A stretch of DNA of 64,000 nucleotides from Hymenolepis diminuta (lineage: Eukaryota > Platyhelminthes > Cestoda > Cyclophyllidea > Hymenolepididae): NCBI GenBank assembly GCA_900708905.1, contig CAADRB010000040.1:333576-397575 (forward strand), written 5' to 3'. The notes under the pieces were generated by a model, which made no database searches, was not told the DNA's origin, and saw nothing but the letters and a program-made list of their open reading frames with translations. Each line of letters opens with the position of its first letter. The first letter of the stretch is position 1. Position numbers and translations under genes: made by a program. This document shows, piece after piece, positions 24,990-37,800 of this stretch.

Positions 24990-26235
24990 TTGAAATATTA
25001 TTGAAAAAGTTGTATTGTCCGATGGTCAATTGAGTCTTCACAGGAGTGTTGATGAGCTAGCTGTTGTAGGCTTGGTGACAAGATCCGTTTCGTTAATAAC
25101 AGTTTTACAAACAATAAGCCGCCTAAAAGACGCTGGAAATTGTCAATCATAAACAAACACTGAGAATTTAATTGGAAAACGATTCGTTAATTAAACATTT
25201 TAAATGAATACGTGTTTTCCCAAACAGCAAATATTTCTTCAGTTGTGTTGTTGCATTTTGTAAATCACAACAAACTGGTAATTAAATACTGACGTTTTCA
25301 TACTACAATGATACCAGCTATATATATGGCAATCGATGCTTATTCTTTGCCCTCAAGTAATCATGGTCTTGAACTTATGTTTAATTAGCTCCAAATCAAA
25401 TATTCTGCTGTACCTATTTTTTTCTACTGCGGATGAATTATCAATCACTTTTAGAAATTCATTTACGAATAAATATGGAATAACGTTTGGTCTATCGAGG
25501 ACACATCGATCGAATAGACGGAATAAGTCGAGTCATTCATGTCGACAGATCAGGTCGGAGGTGTCAAACAAGTCATCCCAATTTATTAATTAGTAAATTA
25601 GGTTTATATGCAAAAAATTTTCTTCTTCTTTATTGGAAGTAGAACCGATGAAAAATGTCTCAAGTAGGTTTACTTTTAAATCTTATACTACCGCAATCTA
25701 TGGACTTATTTTTTTTCTTTCTCATTCCTTTATTTTTCTCGCCTTTACAATGCCTGTCTAAGTTCTCAAAATTTTTATCACTTGACAGTCATTTGAGACT
25801 CATCGAACTACTCGGTGATTGCGAAGTCATAATTCGGTCCCCTTCATTGTACCTCTCTATTTAGAACACCAGTTTTTATTATTCTGTCTTACCGTTTAGA
25901 ACACGTCTGGTGCTATTCTAAAGAGAATGTACTCGTTTGTTCCCCTTCAAGTCGCCTTGAAGGTTCTTGGTGCACCAATGTCTCCTAATGGGACGAAGAA
26001 ATAGAAAACTGACAAAATGCTGTTTATGTTTACGGAGTATTTGCTTGTTAAATACCTATGTGTTTTCAAAGGCCTAGAGTTGACTGTGTCAACACAGACA
26101 GTAGCGGAATTTTTGGCTAGGTATAGTTCAACTGGTGGTGGTGGTGATGATCTCAATCAAGATAGACTGCATCGTGGCGGTGATCACTGGTTTAGTGCTG
26201 ATGGTGATCTCAACATCGATGTTTCGTGCAATTAG
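24990..26235 (+). pseudogene. Decayed SIRT1-like gene copy P1, head-to-head with SIRT1
   Basis: No continuous frame exists, but the pieces occur in SIRT1 order on the plus strand. At 24992-25055 LLKK...VFTGVLMS matches LLKEKSKILVLTGAGIS; at 25056 ASCCRLGDKIRFVNN matches VSCGIPDFRSRNG. At 25351 PQVIMVLNLC...SKSN...Y..F matches PQDMFDLKFF.KSNPNPFYTF. At 25505 HIDRIDGISRVIH matches NIDTLEEIAGISKIIH. At 25762-25830 VLKIFIT, a stop, then IELLGDCEVII matches VPQILIN...FDIELLGDCDVVV. Near 26030-26110 EYLL..YLCVFKGLELTVS matches YLP..RLYIFKGSELAIS. Frameshifts, stops and a 12-nt loss next to FDIEL show it is broken. The catalytic HCHG is altered to HVDR. Confidence 0.72.
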
Positions 26236-26710
26236 GCAAAGAAGAATGCATGCCTGTTTGGCTTTTTTTAAATTTACGGTGGTATTTCAGCTCAGAAAAA
26301 ATACTGACATGTCGTCACAGAACCAAATGCGGATGTTTGTTAGTAGAAATCAAATGCAGGAAGATCAGTAAGTTTGCTTTGATTTTTGTTAACGGTTTAT
26401 TTATTTCTCACCAACACTTGATGAAAGAATATTTTTACTAGCGTCTTGGGTTTACCTGTAATTATTTGGGTGGCATTTCCCTTCAAGGTATGAATTTGTA
26501 GCATTTTGAAGTTATTCTGTAATAAGCGGGCAGTATTAAATCCTTCGGACTCTGGGTTATTAGTTATCGGATATAATTTTGTTCTTGCTGTATTTTAATG
26601 AGTTTGTATGGCCGTAGGTGTTTATTCATTACCTTCCGTTTACTTTTGTCTGTTGGCTCTTTTGAATTGTCGCTTCGCATGCTGTTTAAATGTCTTTGTA
26701 TTTAACTTTT

Positions 26711-26716
26711 AATAAA
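26711..26716 (+). terminator. Poly(A) signal of relic P1
   Basis: AATAAA about 475 nt past the last in-frame stop of P1. It sits in a block (AACTTTTAATAAAG ... TTTTCTGGTCTTTTA) that recurs at the matching place in P2. Confidence 0.45.
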
Positions 26717-28907
26717 GTTTCAATGTAAGATTTTCTGGTCTTTTATCGACTGAACCGTTTGCAGCTAATTAATGATCGCACAATGGATTATTTTGAAATG
26801 TGAGTCAGGTTTTAGGTAATAATATCGATGCCAGTAAGATGGGGGGAAGGTGAGTTTAGTTATTTGAAAGCTTGATAGCCTGTCGAAATATATTTTTTTT
26901 TATTTTAAGAGGCTAGTCTTGATAAAAAACAAGTAGCTCACGTATTGCGTGAATTCAAAAGTGAATTTTGAAGCATTATGCTGGAAGGCCCTTGCAAAGT
27001 TATGCAGACTGTAAGTGATTTAATCCATGCTTCAGTGTTTCTGTAGGGGAAGGACTGAAGTCTATAATCCCCGTGCAAGATTAAACTGGGATAGAAGTTC
27101 ACTGCAAATGAAAGTAGACAGGAAGGCGTGAAGAGATGTGTTATGAACTGCCAGAGGAGACATACGACTAAGGGATAATAAATTGAACTCATGTGATTTC
27201 TATTTAGGATTTGGAGTATTAATGCCCATAGTACAGCTGAAAATTACACAAGTTTTAATAATGGGAAAGCGCCTGAATATGGGATTAAGAATCAGTCCAA
27301 TAAGGTATGAAATGGGGAAAGGAGTCAGCAATAAAGGAGTAATGTAGTCTGGACATCGCGTTTGAATTCGGGAACATTTTTCTAAAGAAGACGTCGAAAA
27401 GTTCATAATTTTACTCCTGGACTCTACGGCGGGATCATGCCCTCTATGGTAACAGCTCGTTTACCGGTTGGTTCATTTTCGTGTTTGACCATACTACTTC
27501 GACTCATATGCGATAAAACCTTCAACAGCATATTCACGCAAATATTAAGCCCAGGTCATGCTATTATTGGAGAGCCGCGTTAATAGCAGATCAAAAACTA
27601 ACATGCGAACAATTATGAGGTCAAAATATGGTTGGTAAAAACACATTTAATAGGCCATTATCAAGGTGACAGTATAAGATTTATCGACTGGGGTGGTTTA
27701 CAACAAGTAAATGACCGCGTATGAGTCATTGTGGAGATTAGGTGGCATGATCGATGCCACTGAGATTGGAGAAAGTGATCTCTGTCATTTCAAAGCTTTG
27801 CACGTGTTGGTCTTGGTATAAAACGGAGCGTCTACGTTCTATGGTAAAAGTTATCCAAGACCTTTCGGAAGTATACTTTGAAGCATTGCTTATGGTGAGA
27901 CCTTTCGTAAGTTCTGAATAACAGAATAGGAGAAGAGAGGAATGTGATCAGGTGGTCAGAGTTGATGTTTCTTAAGATGAGCAGTTTTTGAGGAATAACT
28001 AAAGCTCTAAAATCGCAAGTGTAGGGCTGTTGACAAGCTAGCCCCTGCATGCTTAAAATGGGACAATCGAAACTATAAAACCAGACAGAAGAAGGCAGGA
28101 TGTGAGATAATGCAGAGTTGTATTGCGGATTATCAGGGCGGAAATAGAGCAAGCAGTTATTACGTTGGAACCCTAGTAAATATTCATTTTAAAGAATATA
28201 ATATAGGTTCATATAGAAAGTAAAATCTGAATAGGGCCGGATAGAGCACTAATTTGTGCGGTCACTTATGATGTTAGAATATTTATCTAGTTATATCCGT
28301 TTCACTGAAAAGTGTTGACCCTCATTCACATAGACCAATCTTGGATAAAAGGTCACTGTCGATTTTAAATAATTTAAAAGAACACGAATACAGATAATCG
28401 AGCTCAAAACATGAGGCTTTTAAATAAAAACAACTGACAGAGGGCAACCCTTTTTAGAGTTTTAACTTTATGCTAGTAACGCAGTATACGACCGTTAGAA
28501 CTTTGAGACAAGAGATCAAACGCCTAATTTAAAATTAAATGAGTGGTGAGTTAACATTCAGTCTTGTTTTAGGTAATTTCTTATTAATCCAACCGAAAAA
28601 TTTGTTAGTAGAACTTGAGAAGAACACTAAAACTGGTTAAAAAAATCGGAGGGTTTTCATTCCCCTCCCGGACGGTATTGTTTTTAATATAAAAACTATG
28701 TGGTCGCTGGTGTAATGATGCTCTGGATGCTCTTAAGTCATGAAGTGTGACGCTGCTCTTTCTTGTGGCAAGTAAAAGTCTAGTACAGCACCTTGATCAG
28801 TTTTTAGTATTGTATCAGTGTGCCGTCTTTTATTAGACATTTTGAAAGAGGAGGTTAGTACCATAAAACTAATTCCTTCCTTAAAACCTTAATAGACGAA
28901 ATCCATT

Positions 28908-28957
28908 NNNNNNNNNNNNNNNNNNNNNNNNNNNNNNNNNNNNNNNNNNNNNNNNNN
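28908..28957. other. Assembly gap (50 N)
   Basis: Run of 50 undetermined bases in intergenic DNA; flanks are not low-complexity. Confidence 0.99.
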
Positions 28958-31900
28958 GTTTATCGTTTGTTTTTCATATATAAGCGATTAGATTCAGTCA
29001 AGTCGTTCTCTCTGACTCTCCTTTAGTTAATACGCTCTTAGGGCATAATAATATACCCATCAAATGAAATGAAGTACTTTATTAAGAAGGTACCTCTTCT
29101 TAAAAACAGCTGTGAGTTAAGGCAATGATGAGCTACTAAGTTCGTCAATAAGAAAGCAACTAAGAGACTTCAATCCCAGGCATGAACGTCCAGAAACACC
29201 ACTCGAAATAATTCCGCTTACAAAATAGTAACTTCCGTCTGACACTATTTTGCATTTCAATAGAGGCAGGTAAAAAAGTGGACGCCTTTAAGTGATGTAG
29301 AAAGGTGATGGTAGGTGGTCTTTTGTGCGATAAATGATCATCTGTCCTTTGTTCATCGAAAAACAAGTTTCATCATAGAATTTACAGGGAGATGTAAGAT
29401 TTATCTTAGAGAGACCTTTTGAAATTTTGAAAATTACTGAGTTCCACTTGTTAGTTTTCCATGCGAATAAAAGTTTTTAAAGACTAGTTGCCCGATTTTG
29501 GGATAAGACAGGTCAGGGGACTGTCAAAACTCGAATATGAAAAGGAAACTTATTCTTTTTCACATCTGTCAAAAGGGGCCAGCTTGGAAAGTGCGGTCTT
29601 GACTGGATCACATAAATTAAAAACAAAATACACCCAATGAAGGCAGGGGAAGTCAATCATACTCAAGTCGTCTGTCCCAAACGCAGTTTACCATTCAGTT
29701 AGTCTTATTTTTAAGAATTATGAAATCCATAAATGTCGCTAATAGAGGAAGTGTTTGTTTTTAGGAAATCTTATAGGCACCGAAAGAATATATGAGAAAG
29801 CATAAAGGTCTACAGGTGTGAGAAAGTAATAATGCTGACCGTGAAACATTATGGGGTACAGGATGGAGGGAGGCGACGATATTACCTTAGTGGCTACTTT
29901 CATCTAGAGTAACATGGAATTGTAGTTGAATGTGTCTCGAATCCTAGCTTGTCACGGATCCACTATACGTAAATTTTGATGTGTGTGCTGGCAAGTGCTT
30001 TCCTATTGGTTAGCGAGATCGCATTTTTAGTGGTAGGAAGTCGACAAAACAATGCTCCCAGCTGCACTATTTATGTTTTGTCCCTAAATAATCAATTCAT
30101 GCAGATGGTCTCAAAGGCGAGGGTACGTATCTCGTCAAAAAAATGTAGTACATGACTGGCCATTTTATGCACAAATAAAAGCCTATGCATTAACTGCAGA
30201 TTATTTGATTCATGTTTTATTGCTGTCAATGTCCAATCGCTTAGACTTAGGTACCGTAAATCCCCAAGCCCATTTAGGAAAGCGTTTTCTAACACTCATC
30301 TTGGGTAGGATTATGGCATCACGAAATCTGCCTACTCTTGAGAAAATGGAATTATACCATCCCTAAACCAGTTTCGTTGGCTGTTCCAATAACTGGACGT
30401 TGGCTAATGGATATCGAACGCGTGACGTCGGAATTCATAGAACACGTTAAGCACTGGAACTGATATGAATAGCTGATTTTGCCTTGAAATCACCCTAAGC
30501 ATTCAATCCTCTTTCACAAATATCCACCGATAGCATAGCAAGATTTTAATTTACAATCATAGTTTTATTTGACCTCTTGACAGCTATTACGAAATTCATC
30601 GTCAATAATACATTGATCATAAATATTAATTAATGCAGTTTCAAGTTTGCATGAATACTGTCTTATTCTTCCTTGTCATTAGCTAACTATCCCATCAGCA
30701 ATCAATAATATGATCTCATATTAAACTAATCGCAAATAGCTAGTAGTATAAAACGCAGAGAACTGTAATGTTCTAGCAACTGTGTTTGTATAAAAGAATG
30801 TCTCACAGTCATTTAACGAAAAGTAGAGCATGAATCCAATTGGTTTGGAATATGTTATTCAATTGGCGCTTAAAGAGACCAAGTAAGCACGACTGTCCAT
30901 TCAATTCAGAGATCCCGGCGTCATAGCGGCTTGGAGAATATTTCCGCCATTTCCAATCGTTCATTTCTATCCACTTTTGGTGCAATTAAGCAAGAAACCA
31001 TATTTTTCAAGGAGGAACTGCTCCTCTCGTACATAGAATTACACGGACGGGCATTCACTTCTTACATATCATGAGTCAGAAATCGATTATTATTATTCTG
31101 TGACAGCCAGCAATATTCCAGGGATGTAGAGGAAAGAAATCTATTGTGTCTACTTTTCACCATCGCAACTTGGGAAGCCAGCTCAACAACCATCATGAAG
31201 TAATCATGCAAACGTAAGGGGAGTTGTTCTTTGCAAAATGGTACACCTGAGAGTTGGGAGAAACATACCGCTAGAAATAACCTGGATTTAATTAGGGAAT
31301 TTTAGCCTTGCCATTATACTCTCTAAAAATCGGGTATAGGCTAGAAATATCATGAAATAGATGTGTGGAGGATGAAATGCGTACCATTATGCATATAAAC
31401 TATATCAGCCAAGATGTCAAACCATTTAACAAATACAGCTAAAATCACCGTGACTAGGCCCTAATACAATTCATTTACGACCCTCAAATAATTCAACCAT
31501 TTGTAGGGGTAGCCATTAGAGCCGACAATTAACGACCACAACCAACAGTTCTAAAAGTAAAACACAATAGTTGTGCATGCCAAAGTCTTTTTGGGCAAAC
31601 TGGAATGAAGATTCGAGAGAGTAAGATTGTGAGTGATAGAGAAGAAAGAGAAGAAGAGTAGGAGCAGGTAATATTGGTTTGTTAATGCAAATCGAAGATA
31701 ACAATTCACACTTATTTGTAATGTACGCCGTGTCAAATATCCTAAAATCTCAAATCCGGGGTTTTCAATGCGGTGGAATTAATTTTTCCCCTTTCTTTAA
31801 TTTATGCCATTGAAAGGGAGGGATTGAAAGGTCTAAGCGATCTAATTAGCGACACATTGTTATGGGTTTCATTATTCATCCGATCCATAGCTTAACTTCA

Positions 31901-32599
31901 CTTTCCAATAAATAAATATCTTTTAATTTCCTGGGGATGGAGTTCTATTGTAAGTTCTTTTTTTGTATCTCCGTGTCTACTGAATTATCCGATTTCATAA
32001 TTAAATAATTCCTTACAAAAGTGTTTATTTAAATGACTTATTCCATACGAATTTCTTAGTGATATTTTGTTGAATGTAATAAGTTTAAATTATAATATTA
32101 TTGTAACATTCATATGGCTGTTAAACTTGTAGCGCAGTTCGAATAACCAAGTTGACGACTATTGTTCTTATATTCATGACGGTTATTGCAAGGTTTTCCT
32201 TTAAACCCCTGATTTCCTCCCCAATTCGTGGGATGGATGGTGTTGAAATAATGTGATGATAAATTACAAATATGCGGCGATAATAATTAATTCCTGTGTT
32301 GTTTTATATACCCGAATATCTTAATCGCAGTATTTGTCTTTGAAAATTATCGCACATTTAAGCATATAGCTTATCGACTGATACCGAAAGTGTAAAATCT
32401 TTAGGACCAAATATATTTCCCTGCCATTGTTGGAATAAATTATCCTTACAGGCAAATAGCCATATATCTGTTTCCCCATATCGCCAAATCCCATGGAAAT
32501 GGATAAATAAGAGAACAACATATACCTCAAAATACTTCTTATATGAAAGATTCTCTATTTTCTACCTTTTAATTCCCTTTCAGTCGAATGAATTTATTT

Positions 32600-34801
32600 A
32601 AATTGCCACTTAATATAAAATCGCTAATCGGTAATAACGTCAGGGTCACATCGATCGAATATTTGGAATAAGTCAAGTCACCCATGTCGCCATGATCAGT
32701 TCGGAGGTGGCAGACAAGCCATCCCAATTTATTAATTAGTAAATTAGGTTTCTTTATTGGACGTCAGTCATGTCTCGTTGTCGGTGTCCCGGCGTGATGA
32801 TCTACATCTGCTGGCCATAGCATTACCTTTACGAACATGTTATCTTGCTTTGGCATTATGGATTTGGTGAGTTTTGTATGTGACTAGAGCAGGTACCTAG
32901 AAATCTGAGTGTCAATTACCTAGTAGAAGGGCAAATCTTATATCAAATTAAAAACTAAAGCATGTCCTTGCATTTATCATCATTTATAATGCAAGATAAC
33001 AAAATACATATGAAGATAATTTTTTATGCCAGTAATAAAGGGGGGAAAAATTAATGAAATATCGAAGAAGTTAGATATTTCGATCACTTGATTGGAATGG
33101 GGAACTGTTACCTTATTGGTAAATGATTTTAATGCATTGAATTAGACATTTAAAGTTATTAAAGATAAGATTATTTTCTTATAGAACGGAGTAGAATTAA
33201 GTGCTAACGGCTTTAAAATTCTAAAAACGTTGTCCTAGGAAACTGAGACATTTATATGGGGTCAGAATTTTATGGAAAAAATATCGGACAATATGTCAAT
33301 TCCGAAACTTTCTGATATTGGGAATGACTAAATAGTTAGACAGGCTGTTTATACAATAGCACCGTAGTGAATGTGATGAATTCGAAATTACGTATTTATG
33401 ATAAATTATTTTGATAGTGTTGGAGCTAGATAACAACCAATGGTTTGCAGCCAACAAGTTACGCCAACCAATTCGTAGCTGTTTGAGTAAGAGCTAACAA
33501 CAATTGTGAAGCAGAACACCAAGAGTTGAGTAGACCAAACATGTATTCAAGGAAGCCACAACGAGTAACAGAGAGAGGGAGAGAAAGAGGGAGAGCAGCG
33601 TGCTGAGGAAGAGAGGAGATGAACTGGACGTGTAGGAGTCCGCACTGACCAGTGTGTCTTGTCTGGAAAAACAAGGGTAACTTTATATGAGTCACTTGGG
33701 TAAGGCCACACCAGATCATGAGCCCAGATGTACTCTTTAGGTGAAACGAGACGGTTATAGAAAAGAGGGGAAATCGATGGACCCGTTTAGACATGTCAGA
33801 CAGGGGTTATGCGTCATAGGGACATAAATGAGGTCGCTCCAACTTCGTGGGCGAAAAAACTGAGGTATTATCGTGGAGAATGCGAATAAAAGGTAATTCT
33901 GGAAAATGCATAGAGAGTAATCTTCAACAGTAATAGGACTGAAATTATAAATTCGACTTAAATTATATGAGATAAAACATAAATCTTTGTTTTTTTCTAC
34001 TTAATAAATGGTTAATATAAGATATTTATCTAATAATAATCTGTAATATACTGCACGGATTCGATGGCCATAGCTAGAAATTCGAAGAAAATTCATATGT
34101 AGAAAGGAACTAGTTTACGTTTAAAGAACTATTAAATAAATTTAATTTCCGTCAACAAATAAATAAATTATCCTTTCTTTAGCGCGCCTACCCAAAGGTG
34201 TTTCTCGAATTTTGCCCAATCGACAGTCAGTTGAGACTCGAGAGTTTGACATCGAACTGGTCGATGATTGCGGTGTCACAGTTGGGTATCTGTGTAATGT
34301 CCACTAGTGGGCTGTTGACAATGAGGAAAATAATAAAAAGATGTGCTTTTTTATTTTCTCCACTTGATGTACTTGTCTAATTTAGTAAGCTATTTTTTTA
34401 TTCTTATATTTTTACTTATAGAACGCGCCTGCCTCTAGTCTAGGAAAGACGAACTTGTCTGTTCGACTTCAGGCCGCTTTGAAGGGTTTTGATATTCTAT
34501 TATCTCCTAGTGGGACGAAGGAGCAGAAAGGAAGCAAGACTTCGTTTAAGTTGGCGGAGTATTTGCCCGATAGGTGCCTACTTTTATATCTACCTGTGTC
34601 AAGGGGCAATGATAATTTTTGATGACTTCTTGTAATAACTGTAGAGAATAGTTAAATGGTGGTGCAGAGTTAATCATATCAACGCAGACAGCAGAATATT
34701 TGGTGAAGTATAGTTCAAAAGATGGTGGTGATGACCTCAATCAAAATAAACTACGTCGTGGCGGTGCTAAGACGAATCACTCAGCTTTGTTCGAAGTATG
34801 A
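32600..34801 (+). pseudogene. Decayed SIRT1-like gene copy P2, interrupted by an LTR
   Basis: Exon-like pieces on the plus strand in SIRT1 order. 32649-32685: HIDRIFGISQVTH against NIDTLEEIAGISKIIH. 34200-34339: VSRILPNRQSVETREFDIEL, then VDDCGVTVGYLCN, about half identical to VPQILINREPLSNHQFDIEL and LGDCDVVVEYLCK, followed by a TAG and WAVDNEE (GWHIDMDD). 34422-34573: LQAALKGF...KLAEYLP against MKAALEDL...KLAKYLP. 34645-34801: NGGAELIISTQTAEYLVKYS against FKGSELAISPEMVVEYVKIH, ending in TGA. Acceptors TTTTTACTTATAG and AACTGTAG still precede the last two pieces, so introns were kept. In-frame stops and loss of most of the zinc ribbon make it a pseudogene. Confidence 0.8.
33474..33929 (-). 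mobile_element. LTR of a CsRn1-type Ty3/gypsy element, copy B, inside relic P2
   Basis: 456 bp, reading on the minus strand from TGTTGAAGATTACTC to ...AACAGCTACG. It contains the shared core CCAAGTGACTCATATAAA (AP-1-like TGACTCA next to a TATA box, around 33682-33700), a CT-rich tract and GGTGTTCTGCTTCACAATTG. After its end come AATTGGTTGGCG and a leader fragment similar to that after copy A. It lies between the exon 3 and exon 4 remnants of P2, so it inserted after or during decay of that copy. Confidence 0.8.
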
Positions 34802-37800
34802 CCTTAATCTCAAGGTTTTGCATGATTGTTTAGTTGATTTTTCTCTTGTTTTACTGTGGCATTTCAGGTTATTTTTTTCAAGCCGTTGATTTGAAATGCT
34901 ATTATGGAACCAAATGGAATGTCTGTTCGTAAGGTTTGAACGTAGAATGATCAGACAGTCTCGCTCGATTATTTCTTCTTTCCCTTCGAAAAATACGTGA
35001 TATATTTATTAGTGGATAGATTCCCTAAACTTGAGGTAGAGTGTTTAAGTTAGTTATCGGAAACCAAATCTCTACAAGTATTGTGGGTTTGGATGAGATT
35101 TCTCTTCGAGTCAGGTTTTCGTGACAAATGACAGTTATTTCGTAGGAGGGGTAAGCATTAAGTTCTTTGGACTCAGAGTTAGTAATTATCTTGTTTATTT
35201 CAACTCTAGTTGCATGTAAACGAGTCTATTTGGTTGCTGGTAAATTTAAATGTTATCTCACATTTGCTTCAGATGCACTGAACTTTTAATAAAGACGTGG
35301 AGTAAATTTTTCTGGTCTTTTAATTATTTTCTATCGTTTTAAAATCTGTTTGTTGTAGCTAGCTAATGGTCGTATTAGGAGTGATTGTGGAGTCAGCTGG
35401 ATCATAGGTCACAAATTGATGCCAGTGGGATGAGAGAAAGGGAGTTTTATCATCACGTCTCTTCAAAAGCTATTACCTGTATGTACTATCTGTTAAGAAT
35501 TTTATCAAGACCATTCGAAAATGAATATTGTGTTTGAGCTGGAAAGCTACATTTAATCTATGAAGTAGAGTACAGATATGAATTGTTTTCCAGGGATCTA
35601 AGTTAAGGGTCTCTAGGGATGGGGATTGTTCATAAAAGGAACAAATATGATGTTGTGAACATACTAGCAACTGCAAGTTAAACGGGGCAATATTCAGTGC
35701 GAAACAACATGGGTTGAAGATTTATTTTGAGAGAGAGCCAAAGTATAAATACGACGAAAATGTAATAAGATGAAGTTAGGTGGGTTCTAACAGTGAATTA
35801 CAGCAAAATTTTTATATACAAATGAAGATCAGGTCATGTTATACTTTAATTGTTATAAGGGGAAATTTTTTGGGGCAAGAGAAACTCTAGATCACATTTA
35901 TGACGGCGATCGATATGTCATAGTCTATCTCATTAGCTAGGTTCAATTCGCTTAAAGATCATAGTTCAATTTTGACTACACTGAAGCGTAACAATTAGGA
36001 GAGTTTCATTTAAAGTTATCAAGATAGCGAAAAATGATATGCCTTCAAACTTGAATAAAATTGATCGATAGAGGGCAAGTACTTGAAACATTTTTAGACT
36101 TTTTGACAGAAATGTTCAGGAGAAGAATATTGTCAGACTTAACACAATTAAACCAGGACGAACAGTGCTTCATCTTAAAAGAACAGACAGTGGAGTACAG
36201 TTTAATCTAATAGGAAAAGTCGCGGGGGGAATGGTAAATATTTTTTAGGCTCTAATAATAGTACACAATATACGAAACGCTTAAGCTAAATCCGAATAAG
36301 CTAAAAGTGCAAATTTAGCTTTGTATTAGGCGAGTTTCGATTACTGCAACCTACTAATTGTTTTCATTGAATTGGCAAAGATATTATCAATTTCATGAAA
36401 AGAATTGAACGCTTCGCAGCATATGGCTAAAATTTACTTTTGCTAACGGAAATGTCAAGAGCACTATGCGGATAATTGAAATATCCATGATTACGATATT
36501 AATTGGCCCATGATTCCATCTCACACGTGTTTTCAGATTCTTCGTGAATAAAGGCGTTCGCTGTCACTTACATCATCAATAATCTTCTGTCTAATAACTT
36601 CGGGTTTAAACAGGTCGCCAGAAGCAAGGCAGCTGTAGGTAATAAGGGTAGGCCCTCGAATTCATATCTTCACTGATAACTAACTTTGGACTTATTGAGT
36701 GATCACAAACTAGGTCGGTTAACTCCCAAGATAGAATCCATTTCTTTTTCTTACAAATACGGCATATTCAGAGGCTGGTAATTTAAGGGTCATGGGACGG
36801 GGTTTAACGATGTCAAGATTTACGGTTGGCAGCTTAACACTAGACATCCCAGTTAGCAACAGGAAGAGGTAAGTGTATATCACGATAAATCCTACCAGCA
36901 ATCAATAATCCGATTTCCATATCATCTGTCCTCCACTCTTTAATGCATTACAGATTTACTCATGTAATACAAATCAATTCATGCAGGAAGTGTGGTATAA
37001 ACATGTCCTTATTAAGAAATATCATATATGAGACGAGTAATATGAGAGCGTAAAGTCCCTAAGGTGTATGAAGGATAGGAATAAGGCCGAGAATAATAAG
37101 CTTGAGGGGAAGCTGCCATTTAGTTATCATGTCAACAATCCTCCACCTCAAGCGAGAAACTTGAAGATGATTATGTCCGGATCTAGCCAGTGGCTGTTGT
37201 TCTTTGCCTCGTTCCGCGCTCATGTTAGACTTCGTATATACAAGTGCGTCCGCACAGGTTCTGACTAGATCGTTAACTTATCAATATGTTTGGGACTTGC
37301 ACTTGTTGCCCACAGATAAGACTCAAAATCGCAGAATTTACGTTATGTCTTGGGGCGAGCAATTGCCGAGGCGGTCGTCTATAATCCTTACTAATATGCA
37401 GCTACTGACAGCCTGAGAGTTAATGAAACGAAAACCGTCATCAGTCCAACAAAGTGTTTTACCTCATAACACTAATAAAACGAAGATAACTAATATTCAC
37501 TTATGAAATCTCTATTATGCTAATAAAAAGCCTCGGGGTAATTTCTGTGTTATCTTACTCTACGAGTCCGGGTTAACTATGACCTAGAGATATCTGGTGG
37601 GCACATAGATCATAGCGGCAGAAACTACACTTTCTAGTGTTGCTACAGAAAATTAAAAAAATACTTTCCAAGAAAAATTGCCGTTATTACTAAAAAATAA
37701 GATTTGATGCTGTATCAGCAAGCGCAAGGAACCGAATTTTAAAGAAAATACCTGATTGCCAGAGTGTATTTATCCATAAATGAGTTGATAATGATACATA

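Larger units (their letters stand above)
26236..32599. other. Intergenic between the two sirtuin relics
   Basis: The first 500 bp is the old 3' flank of P1, alignable with 34800-35330. Beyond that I find short minus-strand frames at 26938, 27200, 27832, 29160 and 30092 that share a vague base composition and may be very old repeat units, but no protein family. Nothing else is recognised. Confidence 0.4.

Noticed and set aside
26938..30295. Array of about 250-bp minus-strand units
   Set aside because: Several short frames look alike in composition (ends rich in GAAAGGAG and AATAATG), but I could not align them convincingly by eye.
24990..34801. Sirtuin relics as processed retrocopies
   Set aside because: Exon 2-3 and, in P1, exon 5-6 junctions look fused, but acceptors before exons 5 and 6 in P2 and the shared 3' flank past the poly(A) signal point to DNA duplication.
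36719..36901. Possible extra exon of the IAP gene
   Set aside because: The 60-codon minus frame has no RING ligands and no link to the acidic exon beyond position.
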